Shown: positions 44,343 to 53,184, numbered from the stretch's first letter. The stretch is DNA of 64,000 nucleotides from an uncultured Paracoccaceae bacterium (GCA_947498985.1 CANMMF010000014.1:1-64000), one strand, 5' to 3'. The notes: generated by a model from the letters alone, not told the origin. Translations and numbers: made by a program.

Positions 44343-45790
44343 TTGAAGCATACAGAACTCATAAGTCTATTCCGCGAAGAGATGGCGCGCCTTGTTACCG
44401 AGGTGGAGGCATCTGTTTCGATGGGGCATTTGGATATCAATAAGATATCCGAAGATGTTGCCTGCGGGCTATTCCGTGAGCTCTACGGATTTAGGGATTT
44501 GAGAAATCTAAATGTGGAAGAGAAGGCGAATTTTCTTGGAATCGACCTTGCTGATGACAATGCGCGCGTCGCTATTCAAGTTACCTCGGACAAGTCTCTG
44601 GACAAGATAAAAGACACAATTTCGAAAATCACTAATCACAGTCTTTACGAACAGTATGACAGGTTCATCATCTACAATCTGGTGCGCAAGCAATCGAGCT
44701 ATTCGGACCAAGCGATTTCGGCCGCTTGCGGCGACAAAGTTCAATTTGATCCCAGGTCGGACGTTCTCGATTTCAAAGACCTGGCGACGAAGGCGGCGAC
44801 AGCAGACCCTCAGCGGCTAAAGGCCGCTCTTGAGCTGCTTTTGGCCTATATGCGGGGCCAGGATGTAGGTCTCGCTGATGAGGATTTCGACCCGCCGGAA
44901 CACCCCCCTGAAATGCTGGGTGCGAATCTCGTTGAATTGTATTTTCCTCCGAAATTGTTCATCGCAGAGATCAGGCCGGAAGTACTGACAGGAAAAAAAG
45001 GCAGAAGGGTCAGAAATCAAAGGCAAGGTGTCAAAGAGTTTAGCCGCGAAAATGAGCAGCCGGTTCCGTCGGATTTCGAAGCGAGCAGTGGCCGTCTGAT
45101 AACGTTCCATGATCTTGATGCTGGGGGCAGTCCCTTCAGGCATGTGATTGAGGAAGGAACGGTCGAAGAATTCGCGCCCTGTGACTATTACGAGATAGAT
45201 GAAGATCACGACAGGGTATTCAAGTCTCTGTTGCGATTTGCACTTCAGCAGAAGCTGCATAAACATGATGTGATGTGGCAGCACCATGAGAAGATGTTCA
45301 TATTTCTTCCGCGTCGCCAAAATCAGAGAAAAGAACTGAGAAATGGACGGGGCAGAAGGTGTCCTCAAGGATGGTCTTCGAGCGAAAGTTCAAAAGGGAC
45401 AAGAAGGATGAGGTGCTTTCGTCGCGGCATCTGGCGTTCAGTGTGGATTTCATGCGACTGGAGGACGGCTGGTACGTCGCTCTAACCCCAGATTGGTTTT
45501 TCAGCTACGGCGACGATTATCGCCGTTCATTCTATGGCGACAAGCTTCTCAGCGGGCTGAAGAGAATGGAGAAGAACCGTTCGGTCTATGATCAGTTCCG
45601 GTTCCTCGCTTCTTGGCTGGAGGACGTCGATAGTCAGGACCTGTTCTCTGATCAAAAAGCGCCCGGTCCAACACTAAGCTTTGCTTCTCCGTTGAAGCTG
45701 AGCGGGGGCCGCGCACTCGATGAGAAACTCTGGGAACCTCTGCAAGTGGATGAACCTGATGCCTTGCAAGAAAGGTTCGGTACGCTGTGA
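44343..45790 (+). pseudogene. SMEK-APAZ partner of short Argonaute (frameshifted)
   Basis: About 482 codons in two frames. Residues 1-170 match what I recall as a SMEK-type domain: ISEDVACGLFRELYGF (E37), NFLGIDLADD (D68) and VAIQVTSDKSLDKI (Q79), a PD-(D/E)XK-like spacing. The rest is APAZ: RLITFHDLDAGG, FRHVIEEGTVEEF, HHEKMFIFLP, then in the +2 frame EKWTGQKV, SSRHLAFSVDFM and WYVALTPDWFF. The frame breaks near 45312-45317; one extra base would restore FLPRRPKSEKRTEKW. Uncorrected, the first frame ends at 45485. APAZ-nuclease proteins form heterodimers with short Argonautes and act as the effector. Confidence 0.7.
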
Positions 45791-47205
45791 AGCTTGAATT
45801 TATCAAGGAGCCGCGACTTCTCTTCGCCAAGGGTGAACACATCTGCCCGCGCAGGGGGATATCAGCCTACGGCGTGTTCGATAAGACGCAAGAGACTCGG
45901 CGGAGCGAAATATACGTGGGTGGCGTTGGCTCTTCAGAATGCATGGAGATGCTCCATGCTTGGCTGGACAGGTGCAAGGTCGGGATCGATGCACCAGTCG
46001 ACACAAAGCAGGAAAATCTGAAACTACCGTCCTGTGGTTTCAACAAAAATGAGGGCTTTGGCGCAGATATCCGGTTCTCTGGCGATCTTGCGCGCCCGAT
46101 CAAGAATTCAGATATCAAAAGGATTGTAGGGATATCGTCGCGAACTGAACGCATCGAAGCGGCGATCGACCTCTACTTCGAGAACGCAAAATTCCTTGCG
46201 CAGAACCGGCACGTTGACGTGATCGTTTGTGTTATGCCGGAAGAACTTTTTAGGGTCATATCGACCGAGGAACGGGGCGGTGATGAGGTTCTTGGCGACG
46301 AGGCGGATGACAAGGAGCTCAATTTTCGTCGCGCTCTAAAAGCCCGGTCGATGCCTCTTGGCAAACCGATTCAACTGATCAGGCAGGTCAATCTTGATGA
46401 GACACAATCTGCCGGTCAACAAGATGATGCAACAAAGGCTTGGAACTTCTGCACCGCGCTCTACTACAAGTCCGGACCGACGATCCCATGGAAACTCGAA
46501 CAGGAGAACTCCCGTACAACATCGTGCGCGGTCGGTATTGCATTCTATCGCAGCCGGGACAGACAGTCACTTTGTACCAGCCTTGCGCAGATCTTCGATG
46601 AGCTAGGCAATGGTCTGATCCTACGCGGAACGCCCGTCAATATCGACAAGGATGACCGGGTGCCAAGGCTTTCACACGAACAGGCTTATGATCTAATCAC
46701 AGCTGCGCTCGACGAGTATCGAGTTGCCTTGCGTACTTTTCCAGCACGGCTCGTTGTACACAAAACCTCGAATTTTACGGAAGACGAAATTGCGGGGATC
46801 GAGGGGGCGGCGCAGGACGCTCGTATCGACTCCGTGGATTTCATTACGATAATGGACTCGAAGCTTCGTCTCTTCCGCGATGGAAATTATCCGCCGTTCA
46901 GAGGAACGCTTGCACGGGTCGAACAGGACCGCCTTCTTCTCTATTCAAGAGGCTCCGTTTGGTACTACCAAACATATCCTGGACTGTACGTTCCGCAGCC
47001 CATCGAATTGCGGGTCAGGAAATCGGAAGAATCTCCGATCCTCGTTGCGAAGGAAGTACTGGGCCTCACCAAGATGAACTGGAACAACACTCAGTTTGAC
47101 GGAAAATACCCAGTCACGCTTGGTTGCGCGCGAAAAGTTGGCGAAATCATGAAGTATCTCGGGGAGTCAGACACACCCCAAATCCGCTATGGCTTCTACA
47201 TGTGA
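45787..47205 (+). CDS. Short prokaryotic Argonaute (MID-PIWI, catalytically inactive type)
   Basis: A 472-residue protein of typical short-pAgo length without N or PAZ domains. The start RLLFAKGEHICPRRGISAYG is the family opening; MID-like parts follow (VDVIVCVMPEELF), then KSGPTIPWKL, AVGIAFYRSRD (Ala where slicers have the first Asp), ARLVVHKTSNFTEDE and the C-terminal PIWI block EVLGLTKMNWNNTQFDG with PVTLGCARKVGEIM. It would bind a small guide nucleic acid and sense invading DNA without cutting it. GTG 45787 overlaps the partner's stop by four bases. It probably works with the upstream nuclease-APAZ as an abortive-infection defence. Confidence 0.85.
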   Translation: MKLEFIKEPRLLFAKGEHICPRRGISAYGVFDKTQETRRSEIYVGGVGSSECMEMLHAWLDRCKVGIDAPVDTKQENLKLPSCGFNKNEGFGADIRFSGDLARPIKNSDIKRIVGISSRTERIEAAIDLYFENAKFLAQNRHVDVIVCVMPEELFRVISTEERGGDEVLGDEADDKELNFRRALKARSMPLGKPIQLIRQVNLDETQSAGQQDDATKAWNFCTALYYKSGPTIPWKLEQENSRTTSCAVGIAFYRSRDRQSLCTSLAQIFDELGNGLILRGTPVNIDKDDRVPRLSHEQAYDLITAALDEYRVALRTFPARLVVHKTSNFTEDEIAGIEGAAQDARIDSVDFITIMDSKLRLFRDGNYPPFRGTLARVEQDRLLLYSRGSVWYYQTYPGLYVPQPIELRVRKSEESPILVAKEVLGLTKMNWNNTQFDGKYPVTLGCARKVGEIMKYLGESDTPQIRYGFYM

Positions 47206-47216
47206 GCTTTTGGTAA

Positions 47217-47960
47217 TCACGAAGCCTTGACCAGCTTGTCGAAGTCAATATGCGTGAATCGTTCCTTCACTTCGGCTGGCAATTCAATGACTTTCTCCCG
47301 CAGGAGGATGGCTAAAGCGAAGAAGTGCCATTGTGACTCTTCTTCGGAAAACCCTTCGCCAAAAATCTCCTCAAAAATGCGCGCCGTTTGCCTTCCGATC
47401 TCGACGATGAAGTAGACATGGTTGCCGTATAAGAATCGTGCGAGCCCTGCGTTGTACTGAGGGATCAGGCTGGGCGCGCAAATCTCTTCCTCTTCGATAG
47501 TGACAAGCTGCCGTGCAAGATCGTGTCGCGACACATGCGCGATACCGTTCAGATCACCATAGATCGGGCCAAAGCCTGCAGTGATGCCCCTGCCGATGTT
47601 TGGTGTCCTGCCTTCCTGTCGCCGGTCGTTTTCGTATTCATCGATTGCGGCAATCGTTTCGAGCTGCTGTTTGAGCAGAGCCGCTGCCTGTGAATATAGC
47701 CCCTCGGAAATCGACACCTCACAGATATCTATGCCCTGGATGAATTGCGCCGTCAGGCTCATCCGTCCTTCGACTGCATGCGGTTGCTTTTCGAAGCGCT
47801 TGCCTGCGAAACGGTCGATCATCGAATAGACCGCACTCAGAGCGAATTGATGCGCATCGATCAGGTCTCCCGCTTCCTTCTTCCATTCTCGTCGAAGTTG
47901 CTCGCGTTCTTCCATCTGAGCGCTGAGCAGTTTCACGGCAGGGGAGTGTTCATCTGTCAT
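47217..47960 (-). CDS. Hypothetical protein, convergent with the Argonaute operon
   Basis: A 247-residue, mostly helical cytoplasmic protein. ISEGLYSQAAALLKQQLETI and ANWxH-free central helices recall families annotated only as hypothetical in defence islands, but I cannot name one. There is no catalytic motif I recognise. It ends 11 bases from the Argonaute stop and is divergent from ardC. Its upstream 100 bases run into the ardC leader RNA. Confidence 0.6.
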   Translation of the reverse strand: MTDEHSPAVKLLSAQMEEREQLRREWKKEAGDLIDAHQFALSAVYSMIDRFAGKRFEKQPHAVEGRMSLTAQFIQGIDICEVSISEGLYSQAAALLKQQLETIAAIDEYENDRRQEGRTPNIGRGITAGFGPIYGDLNGIAHVSRHDLARQLVTIEEEEICAPSLIPQYNAGLARFLYGNHVYFIVEIGRQTARIFEEIFGEGFSEEESQWHFFALAILLREKVIELPAEVKERFTHIDFDKLVKAS

Positions 47961-48081
47961 CGTGATTTCCTCATCACTTCGGTCAATCGATATCGATTCA
48001 GGCTATGTGATTCCATGCCGTTTTCTTACGTCATTAGCGTTCTCCTTGTCGCTTTCGCCCTTGAGGTTTGACGCTTTTTTC

Positions 48082-48189
48082 TGGCCGGTTGCGCCGTCCG
48101 GTCAACGGGCTGCCCGCTCCGTTCATTCCATTCCCGTGTTGCCCGTAACTGCCTTTCGGCAGTGACCGTCCGGCTGGTTCCACCGGCCA
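48082..48189 (+). ncRNA. Structured leader RNA A, upstream of ardC
   Basis: A multi-branched fold read directly from complementarity. Outer stem TGGCCGGT (48082-48089) with ACCGGCCA (48182-48189). Second stem GCCG-TC-CGGTCA (48093-48104) with TGACCG-TC-CGGC (48163-48174). Inside are hairpin ACGGGC/GCCCGT (48105-48110, 48141-48146) and hairpin CTGCC/GGCAG (48149-48153, 48158-48162). The element ends 44 bases before the ardC ATG. Two relatives precede other genes of this element (52.7 and 54.2 kb). Leader riboregulator is the natural interpretation. Confidence 0.6.
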
Positions 48190-48233
48190 TCTTCTTTCGC
48201 GTCCTCAAAGACTTACAGCGAAAGGAGAACATC

Positions 48234-49145
48234 ATGACTACGACCAAAACACCACGGCAGGATATCTACAGCCGCATCAGCGATCAGATCATCGGTGCTC
48301 TGGAGACCGGCGTAAAGCCATGGACCCAGCCTTGGAACGCCGCCCATGCAGCAGGCCCGGTCTCGCGGCCACTGCGCTTCAATGGCAAAGGCTATTCCGG
48401 GATCAACGTCCTGACCCTTTGGGCATCTGCGATGGAACGCAGCTTTGCCGCCCCGATCTGGATGACTTTCAAACAGGCACGTGAGCTCGGCGGTCATGTC
48501 CGCAAAGGCGAGAAGGGCTCGCCTGTCGTCTATGCCAACACCATCGTCAAGACAGAAACCAATGAGGTTTCCGGCGATGATGTGGATCGCACCATTCCCT
48601 TCATGAAAGGCTACACCGTCTTCAATGCCGATCAGATCGAAGGTTTGCCTGCGCATTACTACGCTATTGCCTCGGGCACTGAGAATCCCGATGAGCGGGA
48701 TGAACGCGCCGAAGCATTCTTTTCAGCAACTGGTGCCAAGATCGAGATTGGCGGCAATTCTGCCTTCTACCGGATCGATACCGATTACATTCAGATGCCT
48801 GCCTTTGAGAGCTTCGTGGATGCGCAGCACTACTACGCTACGCTTGCCCATGAGAGCGTGCACTGGACACGGCATGAAGACCGGCTTGATCGGTCATTCG
48901 GACGAAAAACCTTCGGAGATGAAGGCTATGCCCGTGAAGAGCTCGTGGCCGAGCTTGGAGCTGCGTTCCTTTGTGCCGATCTCGGGCTCGCGCTCGAAGA
49001 TCGTGATGATCACGCCGCCTATATCGGTTCCTGGCTCAAAGTGCTGAAGGGCGACAAGCGAGCGATCTTCAAAGCAGCTGCGCATGCGCAGCGTGCTGCA
49101 GATTATCTTCATCGTCTTCAGGGTGAAGATCGGGCCGCCGCGTAG
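48234..49145 (+). CDS. ardC: ArdC-type antirestriction/zincin protein
   Basis: A 303-residue protein. The N-terminal ssDNA-binding (DUF1738) domain has IYSRISDQIIGALETGVKPW, RPLRFNGKGYSGINVL and ELGGHVRKGEKGSPVVY; the C-terminal metallopeptidase-like domain has LAHESVHWTRH (H206-E-x-x-H210) and REELVAELGAAF (E240). ArdC proteins protect incoming mobile DNA from host restriction during transfer. ATG 48234 follows AAAGGAGAACATC. It has a structured RNA leader, and its stop codon lies in the loop of its terminator. Confidence 0.9.
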   Translation: MTTTKTPRQDIYSRISDQIIGALETGVKPWTQPWNAAHAAGPVSRPLRFNGKGYSGINVLTLWASAMERSFAAPIWMTFKQARELGGHVRKGEKGSPVVYANTIVKTETNEVSGDDVDRTIPFMKGYTVFNADQIEGLPAHYYAIASGTENPDERDERAEAFFSATGAKIEIGGNSAFYRIDTDYIQMPAFESFVDAQHYYATLAHESVHWTRHEDRLDRSFGRKTFGDEGYAREELVAELGAAFLCADLGLALEDRDDHAAYIGSWLKVLKGDKRAIFKAAAHAQRAADYLHRLQGEDRAAA

Positions 49146-49157
49146 GCGGCCCTTTTT
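49132..49157 (+). terminator. Rho-independent terminator of ardC
   Basis: GGGCCGCC (49132-49139), loop GCGTA, GGCGGCCC (49145-49152), then TTTTT. The TAG stop codon of ardC begins in the loop and ends on the first base of the 3' arm. Confidence 0.9.
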
Positions 49158-49973
49158 CTACCCGAAGAATCCGTCTGGTGTGCCGATCTTGTCAGTAAAG
49201 GGCTTCCAGTCGATTTCGATAACCTTGCTGAAATCGAAATTGTTCTCTTCGAGGGCGCTGCAAAGTCCGGGGTACTTTTGGCGATAGATTTCCCACGTGG
49301 TCAGGTATTTCATTCTGACGCGTGGCGGCAGCGCTTCATCGTGGCCGTGCTGGAAAAGCTTCTTCAGATAAACGAGATCATAGGCAAGCAACGACTCGTT
49401 GCCAGTGGCAGTGATGTCATACTTGGCGTACCGGAAATCTGTTCCTTCAAGGAATTTGCCACGCAGCATCGTGGCGGTGTCGGCAAACCAGATGCCCTTT
49501 TGCGAGTCGTAGGGATGGGTTTCAAAGATATCCATGTGTGGCCTGACAGTTTCATCAACGAACAGACCCACGGCCTGAATCGAACTTTCAGCGTGATAGG
49601 CTTTTATCAGCGCCTCACCCCAGAAAGCACGGACATGCTCGTACTTTCCGTTTGGCGTCTGGCCGGTATCATCGAACTGGCCGTAGGTAACGAGGCCGCG
49701 AAGATAAACGTCCCGCCCGAGAAGCATGTATTGGATTTCCTGCGCGAATTCACAAAGGTACATCGCCACGTAGCTTCGATCATGCTCGCTCGTCACTTCC
49801 GGTACGTTGTAAACAAGCAGGGTGTCCGAGAACTGGATAGCGCTGAAGTCTCCATGTTTGTGGGCATTGGATTTATCGAGGATGCGAAACAGATCGGGCA
49901 GCAAATCGCTTTTGGACTGAACGATCTCGCTGAAGCCGAGCAGGTCGATATATAGCAGGAAGCGTTCAGTCAT
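49158..49973 (-). CDS. Nucleotide-cyclase-like hypothetical protein
   Basis: A 271-residue protein. LLYIDLLGFSEIVQSK at the N-terminus, IQFSDTLLVYN and LRGLVTYGQFDD resemble the strand pattern of class III nucleotide cyclase/GGDEF-like palm domains (D at the first strand, D in the FSD hairpin, RG..G on the next strand). Similar proteins are usually called hypothetical. If active it might make a nucleotide signal; that is inference. It lies 38 bases after the HEPN-like gene, in line with hipBA, and convergent with ardC. Confidence 0.55.
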   Translation of the reverse strand: MTERFLLYIDLLGFSEIVQSKSDLLPDLFRILDKSNAHKHGDFSAIQFSDTLLVYNVPEVTSEHDRSYVAMYLCEFAQEIQYMLLGRDVYLRGLVTYGQFDDTGQTPNGKYEHVRAFWGEALIKAYHAESSIQAVGLFVDETVRPHMDIFETHPYDSQKGIWFADTATMLRGKFLEGTDFRYAKYDITATGNESLLAYDLVYLKKLFQHGHDEALPPRVRMKYLTTWEIYRQKYPGLCSALEENNFDFSKVIEIDWKPFTDKIGTPDGFFG

Positions 49974-50011
49974 GCTTCCTCCGCGCTCAATCTGACGACG
50001 TGTTTCATCAT

Positions 50012-50719
50012 CTAAGAGCTCAGCTCAAACACAAACTCGATTTCTTCTTCGATGACAGCCGACCCATGCTTTGCGGAGTTGTTCTGGTATTTCGTGTAAT
50101 AGTCGAGGATTTTCACAAACATGTTCGACAGCTCCTTCGAACCGCCGCGCTCTTTGATAAAGCCGCCCAAAGCGGGTAGCTGGTTTTCAAGGGACTTATT
50201 GTTCTCAAACAGGTCTTTGAGTAGAAGTTCGAGTGCAAGGCGCAGATCATCGATCAGATTGCGATGAAAGATACCTGCCTCGTATTTTTGCAGGGCGCTG
50301 TTATATTGCTCAAGCGCGTCAGGGTGATTGTCGAGCCAATGGCGCGTTTCCTCGATCAGCGTCTCGTTGATGTCGGATGCGTGCGCACCACCTGCAAATT
50401 GCGGGAATTTCGTTGCAAGCCTTATTTTGAGCTCTTGCCGGTCCTTGTTCGGCACCGGTGAAAACGAACGATGTTCGCAGAGCTCTTTGATAATGCGATA
50501 TTGCTGAGGCCCCGAGAACTCCATCATATTTTCGAGCAGCGCTTGGCGTTTGCTGGATGCTTCAAATGGATAGACAGGGTGCGGCAGCTGCACATCATAT
50601 TCTGCCGCGTAGGCCGCTGTCTCATCGACAATGACAGAGCCTGTCAGGCCACGCTTGGTGTCGCCGAGTATCTTGGTCGCGTATTGCAGGAAAGTTGGCG
50701 GGATTTTATCTTCGAACAT
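50012..50719 (-). CDS. HEPN-like hypothetical protein
   Basis: A 235-residue, probably cytoplasmic helical protein. The C-terminal half, RNLIDDLRLALELLLKDLF then LENQLPALGGFIKERGG and TKYQNNSAKHG, has the look of HEPN/AbiJ-type C-terminal domains with a late KHG motif; many such domains are RNases in toxin or phage-defence systems. The N-terminal half is unrecognised. It starts 12 bases after hipA ends, so it shares the hipBA message. The exact family is uncertain. Confidence 0.55.
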   Translation of the reverse strand: MFEDKIPPTFLQYATKILGDTKRGLTGSVIVDETAAYAAEYDVQLPHPVYPFEASSKRQALLENMMEFSGPQQYRIIKELCEHRSFSPVPNKDRQELKIRLATKFPQFAGGAHASDINETLIEETRHWLDNHPDALEQYNSALQKYEAGIFHRNLIDDLRLALELLLKDLFENNKSLENQLPALGGFIKERGGSKELSNMFVKILDYYTKYQNNSAKHGSAVIEEEIEFVFELSS

Positions 50720-50731
50720 TGTTGTGAGTAC

Positions 50732-52015
50732 CTATGAATCTTCCTGTGGTTTCAGCCGAAACCCCGGATAGGCGAAGGCCGTGCTGATGGCTTCGCAGTG
50801 AGCTTCAGGAACACCTTCCCGCCGGGCCGTCTCATACCATGTGGCTTTGATCTGCTCTTCCATCCCATCGATAACCGCTGTGGCTTCGTCCGTGGTGAGG
50901 TGGAAGCGGGCGGATTGCGAAAGCATGTTCTCCGCATTCGCGTACCGGCCATAGTCTCCGCAGGTCATCGCAAGATCGCGCCGTTCTTCGCTGATCGGCA
51001 TCGAAGGCGTCAGATCATAGGCCGGTGAAAGCCGCCAGTCCTTGTCTCTCGCAATCGCCGCATGGTTGCGCGGGTGATCGTCTGTATTCGAGATCAGCGC
51101 GTTGAAGACCATTCGCGCAAATAGCTCGCGCGCGTCATCCTTGGGCTGCGCGCTTAGGCGGCGCAACTCTTCGGCAAGCAATACATAGGACCAGCGCTCA
51201 CGATGCTGATGCGTGTCCTCCGTGCGCAGGATCGTCAGGCCGCTCATCATGCGGGCGCGCAGATATCCTTGATCGGTGCGCTCGCGGTCAAAGCGCTTGA
51301 CCAGCAGCACATTGCGATCACCAACGCTGACGACGCGGCTTTGTGCCGTCTGGAGGCCGGATGCACGGGCGAGCTCCAGCATCGCGTGCTCCACGCGCGC
51401 ATAGTTCCATTTATCATCAGGTCTGTTGAATTTTGCGATCCACAGGCCCTCATCATCTTCGACGACGGCCTTCGGACGGGCACCGCCCATCGAGGTGCCG
51501 ATCAACATCAAGTCTTCGACCTGTCCGGCTTCCGGGCCGTCAGGAACGTCCTCTCCGTCTATGATCGCATCAGCGAGCCCGATCAGCTTTTCCAGATCGA
51601 GCGTCTTGTTGAACTTTCTTTGCGGAGCGGGCGGTTTTGCTCCCAGACCAAAGCCGAGCGCTCCGGCGCGGTCATCAGGCGCATAGAGCAAATAATCGAT
51701 CTCGCCGAGCTGGGGCAGGCCTGCGTGTTTTTCGATGACGCGGCGCCCCCAATAGTCGGGACCGGCATCACGCAGCGCGCCAAACACGCCTTTTAGGGCT
51801 GCGGTCTGATAGGTCGTGCCCGTCAGTTTGAGTTCGATCGGATCGATCGGCACTGCATCCGGGTTATCGAGATAGCTCTTGCCATAGACGAAACGACCGA
51901 CCGGCACACCTGTCCGGTCCGGTTCCAGCACGAAACGCCCCGCCGTTACGAAGCTGTTCGTTCCGGGCAGCATGATATAGACAAAGCATTCGCTTGCGCC
52001 GGGCTTAGAAGTCAT
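50732..52015 (-). CDS. hipA: HipA-family toxin kinase
   Basis: A 427-residue serine/threonine kinase-like toxin. Motifs: MLIGTSMGGARPKAVVEDD then LWIAKFNRPDDKWN (ATP-binding Lys), VLLVKRFDRE, FNALISNTDDHPRNHA (catalytic Asp and Asn) and LSPAYDLTPSMP (metal-binding Asp). HipA kinases phosphorylate aminoacyl-tRNA synthetases or other targets and cause dormancy. ATG 52015 (MTSKPGASE) overlaps hipB by 11 bases. The toxin is neutralised by HipB; two more genes follow on the same strand. Confidence 0.92.
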   Translation of the reverse strand: MTSKPGASECFVYIMLPGTNSFVTAGRFVLEPDRTGVPVGRFVYGKSYLDNPDAVPIDPIELKLTGTTYQTAALKGVFGALRDAGPDYWGRRVIEKHAGLPQLGEIDYLLYAPDDRAGALGFGLGAKPPAPQRKFNKTLDLEKLIGLADAIIDGEDVPDGPEAGQVEDLMLIGTSMGGARPKAVVEDDEGLWIAKFNRPDDKWNYARVEHAMLELARASGLQTAQSRVVSVGDRNVLLVKRFDRERTDQGYLRARMMSGLTILRTEDTHQHRERWSYVLLAEELRRLSAQPKDDARELFARMVFNALISNTDDHPRNHAAIARDKDWRLSPAYDLTPSMPISEERRDLAMTCGDYGRYANAENMLSQSARFHLTTDEATAVIDGMEEQIKATWYETARREGVPEAHCEAISTAFAYPGFRLKPQEDS

Positions 52016-52346
52016 TGTCGAGCCCCTTGCCGGAGCGTGCCCGCTCGCGGCCACTCAGCTGGTCAAGAGCAAGGCCCTCGCTGTCAGTCAGCGGGTCGGC
52101 AAGCTCCTTGAACGGGCGCAACAGATCGTAGCTCCATAGCAGCGCCGTATAGACTGCCATGCCGGTCGCGAGCTTCCCTTTTTCAGCGTCCATGACGGCG
52201 CGCGGGCCGGTGCCAATCTTCTCGGCCACCTGTTCAATGGTCAGGTTGCGGCGCAGCCGTGCTGTACGCAGATTGGTGCCCAGCCGCTTAATGGCCTGTT
52301 CGACCTCATAGGGCGGTGCTTCCAGGAGAAGATTCTTTCTTGCCAT
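52005..52346 (-). CDS. hipB: HipB-like antitoxin (XRE family)
   Basis: A 113-residue protein with helix-turn-helix NLRTARLRRNLTIEQVAEKI followed by GTGPRAVMDAEKGK. It should bind HipA and the palindromes in its own promoter (52348-52438). An acidic, disordered-looking tail (GKGLDNDF) follows. The 11-base overlap with hipA ensures coupled translation. Antitoxin role from synteny and fold. Confidence 0.9.
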   Translation of the reverse strand: MARKNLLLEAPPYEVEQAIKRLGTNLRTARLRRNLTIEQVAEKIGTGPRAVMDAEKGKLATGMAVYTALLWSYDLLRPFKELADPLTDSEGLALDQLSGRERARSGKGLDNDF

Positions 52347-52347
52347 G

Positions 52348-52438
52348 TGCTTTCTAAAGCCTCTTATCGTTTTTTGTATGCTTTTTAAAGCATACGCCTA
52401 GTAGAGAGTTTTGTCAAGGATTCTGCTTTTTAAGGCAG
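52348..52438 (-). promoter_or_regulatory. hipBA promoter with three operator palindromes
   Basis: Near-palindromes TGCTTTCTAAAGC (52348-52360), TATGCTTTTTAAAGCATA (52377-52394) and CTGCTTTTTAAGGCAG (52423-52438) precede hipB. On the minus strand a -35 TTGACA (52417-52412) and a -10 TATGCT (52394-52389), 17 bases apart, form a consensus promoter whose -10 is the start of the middle operator, so HipB binding would block RNA polymerase. The rest of the gap to 52824 holds leader RNA B. Confidence 0.75.
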
Positions 52439-52701
52439 GTTGTGCGTCATAAGTGGCTATATAAAGCAGTTTGTGAGTGTTTCACTGGTAGAATCCCGAT
52501 CCGGACCCTTAAAGTATCGGATTCTGATACTTTCTGCAGGTGAATCCGGTAGGGCGCGCCCTGCATAGCAGGGCCGGGCTCTCGTAAACCAAGCCCGCTT
52601 TTGTTGCGGTCTCGGCCATGCGGCTTTGAACCCTCGCGCTTTGGTGCGTGACGGTCTTCAGGTGTCTTCCTGTTCGTTTTCGAAAGTAGTGGCCGCGTTC
52701 T

Positions 52702-52780
52702 GGCCGGACGCGCCGCCCTGTCAACGGGCAGGGCCGTTCCCTCGCATGCGCTCGTGACAGCGCGGCTTGACCGTCCGGCC
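52702..52780 (+). ncRNA. Structured leader RNA B, upstream of DUF2958 gene
   Basis: Same architecture as leader A. Outer stem GGCCGGACG (52702-52710) with CGTCCGGCC (52772-52780). Second stem GCCGC-C-CTGTCA (52712-52723) with TGACAG-C-GCGGC (52755-52766). An inner hairpin AACGG/CCGTT (52723-52727, 52734-52738) follows, and a CGCATGCG palindrome lies at 52743-52750. Stem sequences differ from A while pairing is kept, which points to selection on structure. It ends 44 bases before ATG 52825. Confidence 0.6.
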
Positions 52781-52824
52781 TGTGTATCCCGCGTCCTTTC
52801 GAAAACAACAAGCAGGAGACAACC

Positions 52825-53184
52825 ATGAAACTCTTCACCAAATCCGTCCACAAGCATCTATTGCGCAATGGCCAAATTCGGCTTGAGCGGCAGGAAAAGG
52901 GGCTCGTCGAGCCGGACCTAGCACCGGTCGTAAAGCTCTTTACCCCGGATGCCGCCTGCACCTGGCTGCTCTCGGAGCTTGATCCCGACTGCCCCGATAT
53001 CGCCTTCGGTCTCTGTGATCTCGGTCTGGGCTGTCCCGAGCTTGGCAGTGTCAGCGTCAGTGAACTGCAAGCTGTCCGTGGCCGTTTCGGCTTGCCGGTC
53101 GAGCGCGATCAGCACTTCACCGCCACCAAAACCCTGTCTGCCTATGCCGATGAGGCGCGGGCTGCCGGTTACATCATAGCATAG
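52825..53184 (+). CDS. DUF2958 domain protein
   Basis: A 119-residue protein matching DUF2958: MKLFTKSVHKHLLRNGQ, PVVKLFTPDAACTWLLSELD, CDLGLGCPELGSVSVSEL and FGLPVERDQHF. The family is common on plasmids and integrative elements next to ardC; its biochemical role is unknown. AGCAGGAGACAACC is the ribosome site. A structured leader lies just upstream and a small gene follows nine bases downstream. Confidence 0.85.
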   Translation: MKLFTKSVHKHLLRNGQIRLERQEKGLVEPDLAPVVKLFTPDAACTWLLSELDPDCPDIAFGLCDLGLGCPELGSVSVSELQAVRGRFGLPVERDQHFTATKTLSAYADEARAAGYIIA

